Assembly (NCBI GenBank): GCA_002104945.1
Contig: MCFH01000001.1
Coordinates: forward strand, 372,001 to 436,000
DNA length: 64,000 bases
DNA from: Piromyces finnis
Lineage: Eukaryota; Neocallimastigomycota; Neocallimastigomycetes; Neocallimastigales; Neocallimastigaceae
Direction: 5' to 3'
This document shows positions 58,065 to 64,000 of the stretch, piece after piece. The notes beneath the pieces are model-generated. The model searched no databases and was not told the DNA's origin. It worked only from the letters and a program-made list of their open reading frames with translations. Position numbers and translations under genes: made by a program. Each line of letters opens with the position of its first letter. Within the stretch, counting starts at the first letter, position 1.

Positions 58065-59110
58065 TATATTTTTGAATAATATAATGTTTTTAATAAATAA
58101 TAAACTCTATATTATTATGATGAAACAATAAATTTAAAATAAAATAAAAATATGTTTTATAATTAACAAATAAATCACTCAAAACTCGAAAATAAACTCT
58201 TAAATCTTTATTATATTTTATAATTTATTTATTATCTATTTATTGTTTTTTTTTTATTCTCTTATTTATTGTCCGCCCTTTATAAAGAAGAATTTTATCT
58301 TCCTTTTATACATTTTCATTTATTACATGTATTATTATTTTTAACTATTAAATGTTATTATTACTATTGTTATTATTTATTAAAATTAAAAGAATAAATT
58401 AAAATTATGTCTTAGTATTATAAAATATTATAGAATATTACTTATTTGATTTTCTTATTACTTCAAAATGTTTAAATTTAGAAAAATTATTGTAAATTAT
58501 CATTGACTATCATTAAATGTATAATACCTTGAATAAAATAATTAAAATTTAAAATTAAAATAATATTAAAATAAAATTAAAATGAAATTAAAATATTAAA
58601 AGTATCAATTATTATAAACACTCATTTTATACAGAAACATAAAAGAGTTCTGTATTTTATCTTTGGAATTGTTATTATTGTTCTATTTCCAGGTTTTAAG
58701 TTTATCATTTTAATAATAATTACTCAATTAGTTATTTATTAATTTATAAGTTTAAAGGAATTTCTAAAGAACACTTGGATAAAACACTAGAATTAATAAT
58801 TTGATGTATATCATTTTATTTTTAGTTTATTTATTCATTTTTATTTATTTATTTATTATTATTTTATTATTTTAATACATTATTGGATTAAGTCATTTTA
58901 TTTTATTTAATAATTTATTTTATTATTATCACAATTAGGTCGTTTTTACTCAGAATTTATTATATAATAAAGAGAATATTATTTATTTAAAAAAAAAGAG
59001 TTATATTTTCATAAAATTATTATTCATTCATTTTTAAAGGTTATTTTCATTTATTTTTATTATAAGTTACTATGGGTTAAGTCGTGTTTATTCAGCTAGT
59101 TTTTATTATG
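58065..59110. repeat. diverged direct repeat, unit 2
   Basis: Second unit of the duplication described at 56690-58035. The region at about 58855-58935 corresponds to the SINE insertion point in unit 1 and has no SINE, so it is a paralogous empty site. Confidence 0.6.
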
Positions 59111-59251
59111 TTTTTATGGGAGTAGCGTATCATTATGTAATAATTTTATTATATGCATTAGTATTTCACATAATAAAATTATTAGCTACATTTTAACACT
59201 AATTGTTAAAATGAGATAATGATAAGGAAACTATTTATTAAAATAAAGAAG

Positions 59252-60315
59252 ATGTAAAGATATCAAACGCCTCTGTTTGATATCTTTAATGTAACTTAAG
59301 CCACAAGTATTATTGTTTAAGTTACACAAATTATATTCAGAAAAAGAAAATGAGACATAATTTATTTATTAATAATTAAAGTTTAAAACAAAATAAATTA
59401 TTAGTTTATTTTTAATGTTTAACAAGTAAATTAATATTCTCAATTTAAATCCCTAGTTTTAGTATTGTTTTTTCATAGAAATAAATAAATAATAAATGAT
59501 TAATATATCAATAATACATGGGCACATATTCAAATTGAATAGTACTTAATTTGAATTGCCAATTGTATTTTACTAAAAATAGTTATAGTTTAAATATTTA
59601 TTAATAATTAAGATTTTAGTGTAGATTTTAAATAATAATATATAAGAAATAAATAGTTATAATATAATATAAATGTATTTAGGAAAAATATAAATAGAAG
59701 ATATTTTTTGTAATGTTGAACACTGAAAGAATAGATTAGGATATCTATTCTATTACAATAACACAAAAATTTGAAAAAATAAAATAAAAAATTGTTTTAT
59801 AAAATATCTTTTATTATAATAGAATTTTAATAATAACAATTACATCGATAAAATGATGAAAAATATCTTCTATTTATATTTTTCCTAAATACATTTATAT
59901 TATATTATAACTATTTATTTCTTATATATTATTATTTAAAATCTACACTAAAATCTTAATTATTAATAAATATTTAAACTATAACTATTTTTAGTAAAAT
60001 ACAATTGGCAATTCAAATTAAGTACCATTTAATTTGAATATGTGCCCATGTATTATTGATATATTAATCATTTATTATTGATCTATTTCTAAAAAAAAAC
60101 AATACTAAAACTAGGTATTTAAATTGAGAATATTAATTTACTTGTTAAACATTAAAAATAAATTAATAATTTATTTTGTTTTAAACTTTAATTATTAATA
60201 AATAAATTATGTCTCATTTTCTTTTTCTGAATATAATTTGTGTAACTTAAACAATAATACTTGTGGCTTAAGTTACATTAAAGATATCAAACAGAGGCGT
60301 TTGATATCTTTACAT
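59252..60315. repeat. large inverted repeat A/A', 457-nt arms
   Basis: Left arm 59252-59708 and right arm 59859-60315 are reverse complements of equal length with only a few differences, separated by 150 nt. Each outer end is itself a hairpin: 59256-59268 pairs with 59275-59287 (AAAGATATCAAAC, loop GCCTCT). Arms hold further small inverted repeats (GTAACTTAA..TTAAGTTAC near 59290-59325; ATTCAAATT..AATTTGAAT near 59529-59557). No open frame. Confidence 0.93.
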
Positions 60316-60467
60316 TTTTCATCATTTTATCGATGTAATTGTTGTTATTAAAATTCTATTATAATAAAAGATATTTTTAATAAAACAATTTTTTATTTTT
60401 ATTTTAAATTTAGTGTTATTGTAATAGAATAGATATCCTAATCTATTCTTTCTGTGTCGCCATTACA
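59709..60467. repeat. second inverted repeat S/S', ~148-nt arms, interleaved with A/A'
   Basis: The 150-nt spacer of the A/A' pair (59709-59858) recurs as its reverse complement at 60320-60467, directly after A'. The order is therefore A-S-A'-S'. S begins TGTAATG and S' ends CATTACA, so S-A'-S' looks like an element of about 760 bp with terminal inverted repeats. Near the outer ends the arms differ slightly (GTTGAACACTG against GGCGACACAG). No convincing flanking target duplication. Confidence 0.88.
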
Positions 60468-60468
60468 G

Positions 60469-62838
60469 AAGAATATACTTATCGAGTTTATTATAAGAGC
60501 CTATAAATAACGTTTGTGTGAGGGTTTAAAATATTTTTTATTATAAGAATGTTTTATTTATGTTAAAAAATGTATCAATTTATTTATGTTATTTATTATA
60601 ATTTCTTATAATAATAACTCTTGATTTTCAAATGAAACTCAAGAGGTCTTTTTATATAAAAACTTAAAGAATAAAAGAAAGTTCTAATCTTAATAAATTT
60701 CTTTTCTAGAAAAAGATTAGAAGAAAAAACTAGAAAAGTTTCGATTGATAATCTATTCTTATCAATCATCGTATTATTAGATAAAACCGAATGGATTCGG
60801 GAAAATTCTAATAATCGATTTTTTCTAAATACAATAATTTACATTACATTTAAAATACATTATGTATTATAATAAAATTTAATAAAATTTAATAAAATAT
60901 TAAAGGTTAAATAAAAAATATAATAGATTATTTATTATAAAATAAATCTAATTTCTTACACATTAATGATGCAATATATTTCAAAAACACCATAAATAAA
61001 ATATAATTGTGAACGTTAGCAATAGGGAATGAGAGTTGAATAATATATTAGATAATATTGTATTTATTTCTATTTTATAATAATAAAAATAAATAATAAA
61101 AACAAATAATAAAAATAATAAATTTTATAATAATATAATTAAATAGATTTTGGTTTAAAGTTTCTTTATTTAATTATTATTATTATTATTATGATTATAA
61201 TTATAACATTAATAACATTCAATACTAGTAGAATCGAAAGTTATTGTTTAATGAATATAAATACTTAAATATAAAATGTAAATATAAAAATATGTTGATA
61301 AAATTCTTATTAATAATAAAATATAATTTTTGAAATAATAAAAATAAACAATAATTATTCTTTTCTTTTATAATTAATATTTTAAACTGAATTAAATATA
61401 ATAAATACTAAATACGTAATTAGTAACCTAAAACTAAACTAAAATAAACTGTAACTAAAATAAAATAAAATAGAACTTATACTTAAAACTAAAATATCAA
61501 ATATTATTTATATATGAAAAGTTTTTCTCTCTTTTATATATTGTTCTTTATCACTATTTTTATATCTTTTCGTTTCTTGTGTAATTAATTATTCTAATAT
61601 ATGTGTAACATTTGCGTCATAATAATTTATACTAATATAGTTTAATTATTATTAACACTAGTAATTGATAAATTTATAAAAGGATTAGATCTTATTCATG
61701 AAATATTTAAAATATTATATTTTTCTATGCATCTTGTATCATTAATGGTACAACCTGTTTGTTTTGTTTGTACCTTTATATGGATCAATACAACTAGAAT
61801 GAATAAAACAATTATTATATTATAATGAAATAACACAACAATAAAAATGATTTTTATATTTTATGTATTATTGTTTATATTCTTTTTATTTATCTTTGAT
61901 CAATAATGTACTATTAATGATTTAAACTCTTATAATAGAAATAAATAAGTATAATTCACTAGATTATAATCTGAATATCACTATTAATTCCTACTTAAAT
62001 CTAATAATAATATTATTTATCTATCTAGTATTATCACTTATGCCTATTTTCTTATTATTATTTCTTATTATCTTTTTATGTCGTTTCTTCTCTTTTAATA
62101 TTTATTAATTCTCTTTTATTAAATACTCTTTGTTGTAATTAAGGTTTTTAGTCTTTTTAATTAATTTTATTTATAATTTTTATTTTAGTTATTGCTATAA
62201 GCGTTATTAATTAAATCAATAATTGTTAGCTTATAAATTTATATATTAAATTTTTATTAAACCTAAAATACTTAAAGTAGAATTATTATTAGTAAAATTA
62301 AAGGTTAAATTGGAATTCCTATGCTCCTACATTTTTCTGAATCAGTCGTACCATTAATGATAACGGATTAGTAGTTATATTATAACTTTTTAACTACTTC
62401 TTCTGTTATCTTATATTGTTTTATCTCGACAGCTATTGTACGAGCTTTAACAATATCTACTAGTTTTATTAATTTATTTTAAGTTATTTTATAGTTTTAA
62501 TAGTTTTATTATTTTAATAATATTTATATAGAATAATAACACCAGATTTATTCTATAAAATATTATTTATTATTAACACAATAATTACAAATTAGACAAG
62601 TTTAATTTCGTTTTTATATTTTCTTTTATTTATTGTTCTTACGCTCTTTTTAACAATAATTTTTATTATATAAAAACTTATTTTTGTCTTTTAAATATTA
62701 TTATGTATTCACTAATTAATTATATTAACTATTATTAAAATTTAACTTATTATTAATAATCTAAGTCTTTTCATTTTCTACTAAAAATTATTATTATTCT
62801 TTATATTAAAAATTATTTTTATAATTTAACCCAATCAA
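60469..62838. other. gene-free region with hairpins
   Basis: No intact gene. A hairpin cluster lies at 60618-60819 (separate entry). A short minus-strand stretch at about 62460-62380 reads as protein (contains DIVKARTIAVEIKQYKITEE) and may be a relic, but is too short to name. The rest is A/T-rich. Confidence 0.55.
60618..60819. repeat. cluster of perfect hairpins
   Basis: Consecutive inverted repeats: 60618-60624/60639-60645 (CTCTTGA); 60682-60691/60713-60722 (TTCTAATCTT), which interleaves with 60701-60709/60730-60738 (CTTTTCTAG); 60743-60751/60759-60767 (GATTGATAA); 60773-60781/60807-60815 (ATTATTAGA), extended by ATCG/CGAT and enclosing CCGAA/TTCGG (60787-60791/60796-60800). The density of perfect arms is well above the neighbouring sequence. 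Confidence 0.85.
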
Positions 62839-63370
62839 GTCGTTCCAGTTTTTATCCTGGTTGTTAAGGCGTTTCCTTAGCATACATAAGGCTTCTGGTT
62901 CGACCCCGCAGATGTCAGTGCCTGTGGATTTTCCCACTGGGTTTGCCATGGGTTGGGTTATGATATTCAGGTAAGTATAAATGAACTTTCTAATTTACTA
63001 CTATGATAATAACACTCGTCTAGCCGGCCTGAGAGGGTCTAGTGTACATGGTACATTCCAAATTAGAACTTAATAAGTGGTGACTTAGGCTATGCCAAAA
63101 ACACATAATATTCCTTAATCAATTTAAGTGTAAACATTAGGGGGCGGTTGACACGTGATCAAATTGACTATAAGAGGCTTAGCATTGTAGTTGTGAAATA
63201 TCGTACAACGACATGCATCTAATGTACATGGATTAAGTGAGCGTCGAAGCTGAAGAAACAGTATGACAGACCAGGAGGGTCACAACCACCTAGCAATAGG
63301 AATGAGCCAACGTTTCTCTAAGAACCACCATTGGAGCTAACTCTGATCGATGGGAGAAATGCACTCGGAA

Positions 63371-63408
<38 letters not shown>

Positions 63409-63415
63409 CAATCAA
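62828..63415 (+). mobile_element. SINE copy 4, full length
   Basis: Runs from GTCGTTCCAG (62839) to GAAGTT (about 63373) plus a pure A-tail to 63406; target-site duplication CCCAATCAA at 62830-62838 and 63407-63415. The head resembles a tRNA: GTTAAGGCG as in the D-arm of Ser/Leu tRNAs (62863-62871), a perfect 5-bp anticodon stem CCTTA/TAAGG (62875-62879/62887-62891) around a 7-base loop, and a B-box GGTTCGACCCC (62898-62908) matching the pol III consensus. The middle is family-specific. Bases 63239-63282 match the LINE fragment at 47165-47208 in 40 of 44 positions. Near identity with copy 1 and the clean tail indicate a recent insertion. Confidence 0.93.
62898..62908 (+). promoter_or_regulatory. 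RNA polymerase III B-box in SINE head
   Basis: GGTTCGACCCC fits the GGTTCGANNCC consensus at every fixed position and sits about 60 bases into the element, as expected for an internal tRNA-type promoter. The A-box upstream (around 62855-62866) is only a weak match. Confidence 0.75.
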
Positions 63416-63591
63416 ATATATAAATTTATAAAATATTTGATTTTATGTAAATTATATTTTTATAATAAACTATATAAAATTATTTAATAATTATTTTATA
63501 ATAAAATTTTCTACTAATATCAAATTTATAATATATTTATAATTATTATTTATCATTAATGATAAATAATTAAATTTATAAATTATGAATT

Positions 63592-63832
<241 letters not shown>

Positions 63833-64000
63833 TTAAAACACAGATAGTTAAAAATTAAAATAATTAACATGTATAAAATTATTAAATTAAAAACTATAAA
63901 TGTGAACTTTTTGTCTATTTAATTGTTTATTTATTTTTAAATTAAATAGTTTATATTTGTTTATAATTATACTTTAAAATAATAACTTTGTATAAATAGT

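Noticed and set aside
59252-60467. Mitochondrial origin for the palindrome-rich A/T sequence
   Set aside because: The region is flanked by nuclear-type repeats and SINEs, and anaerobic fungi are known to have hydrogenosomes without a genome.
62839-62925. A functional tRNA gene at the SINE head
   Set aside because: The B-box and anticodon stem are good, but the acceptor stem and D-arm do not close, the base before the anticodon is not T, and the sequence recurs as part of a 535-bp repeat.

Overview
The window reads as nuclear DNA of a fungus, most likely an anaerobic gut fungus (Neocallimastigomycota). The basis is: extreme A/T richness with long homopolymer and AAT/TTTA tracts between genes; many short A/T-rich GT..AG introns; a cluster of secreted chitin-deacetylase-like proteins, some with CBM18 chitin-binding modules; and a class C GPCR whose ectodomain is a bacterial-type solute-binding protein, a combination characteristic of that phylum. 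The genus cannot be fixed from sequence alone.

Layout. 1-17.7 kb: five polysaccharide deacetylase (NodB/CE4) genes. The two outer ones carry CBM18 modules and show no intron in the part seen. The three inner ones share a 3-exon structure with introns at matching sites and have GPI-like tails; two of them have lost catalytic residues. 18.8-24.4 kb (minus): a four-exon Rho GEF (DEP-DH-PH-CNH), expected upstream of Rho1 and wall synthesis. 28.2-29.8 kb: a seven-exon FKBP25-type prolyl isomerase. 30.4-38.1 kb: a large gene of about 20 exons that I do not recognise. 41.2-45.8 kb: a P4-ATPase lipid flippase. 46.5-48.9 kb: a truncated LINE next to a broken D5-type primase-helicase gene of large-DNA-virus type. 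50.2-52.9 kb: the solute-binding-protein/GPCR fusion. 54.0-55.7 kb (minus): an ankyrin protein. 55.7-64 kb: no intact gene, but a diverged direct duplication, hairpins, a large interleaved inverted-repeat structure, two SINE copies and a very long AAT tract.

The main novelty candidates are: (i) a tRNA-headed, poly-A-tailed retroposon family (four copies, with target-site duplications) whose 3' part shares a 44-nt block with the 3' coding end of the LINE at 46.5 kb, so the LINE may mobilise it; (ii) the interleaved A-S-A'-S' inverted repeats at 59.25-60.47 kb; (iii) decay of active-site motifs in wall-anchored deacetylase paralogues whose stalks have diverged into Thr/Glu-rich or Asp/Asn-rich repeats; (iv) the viral primase-helicase fossil. 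The genes are not an operon. The shared theme of the first 24 kb is the cell wall, but that grouping may be chance apart from the tandem deacetylases.
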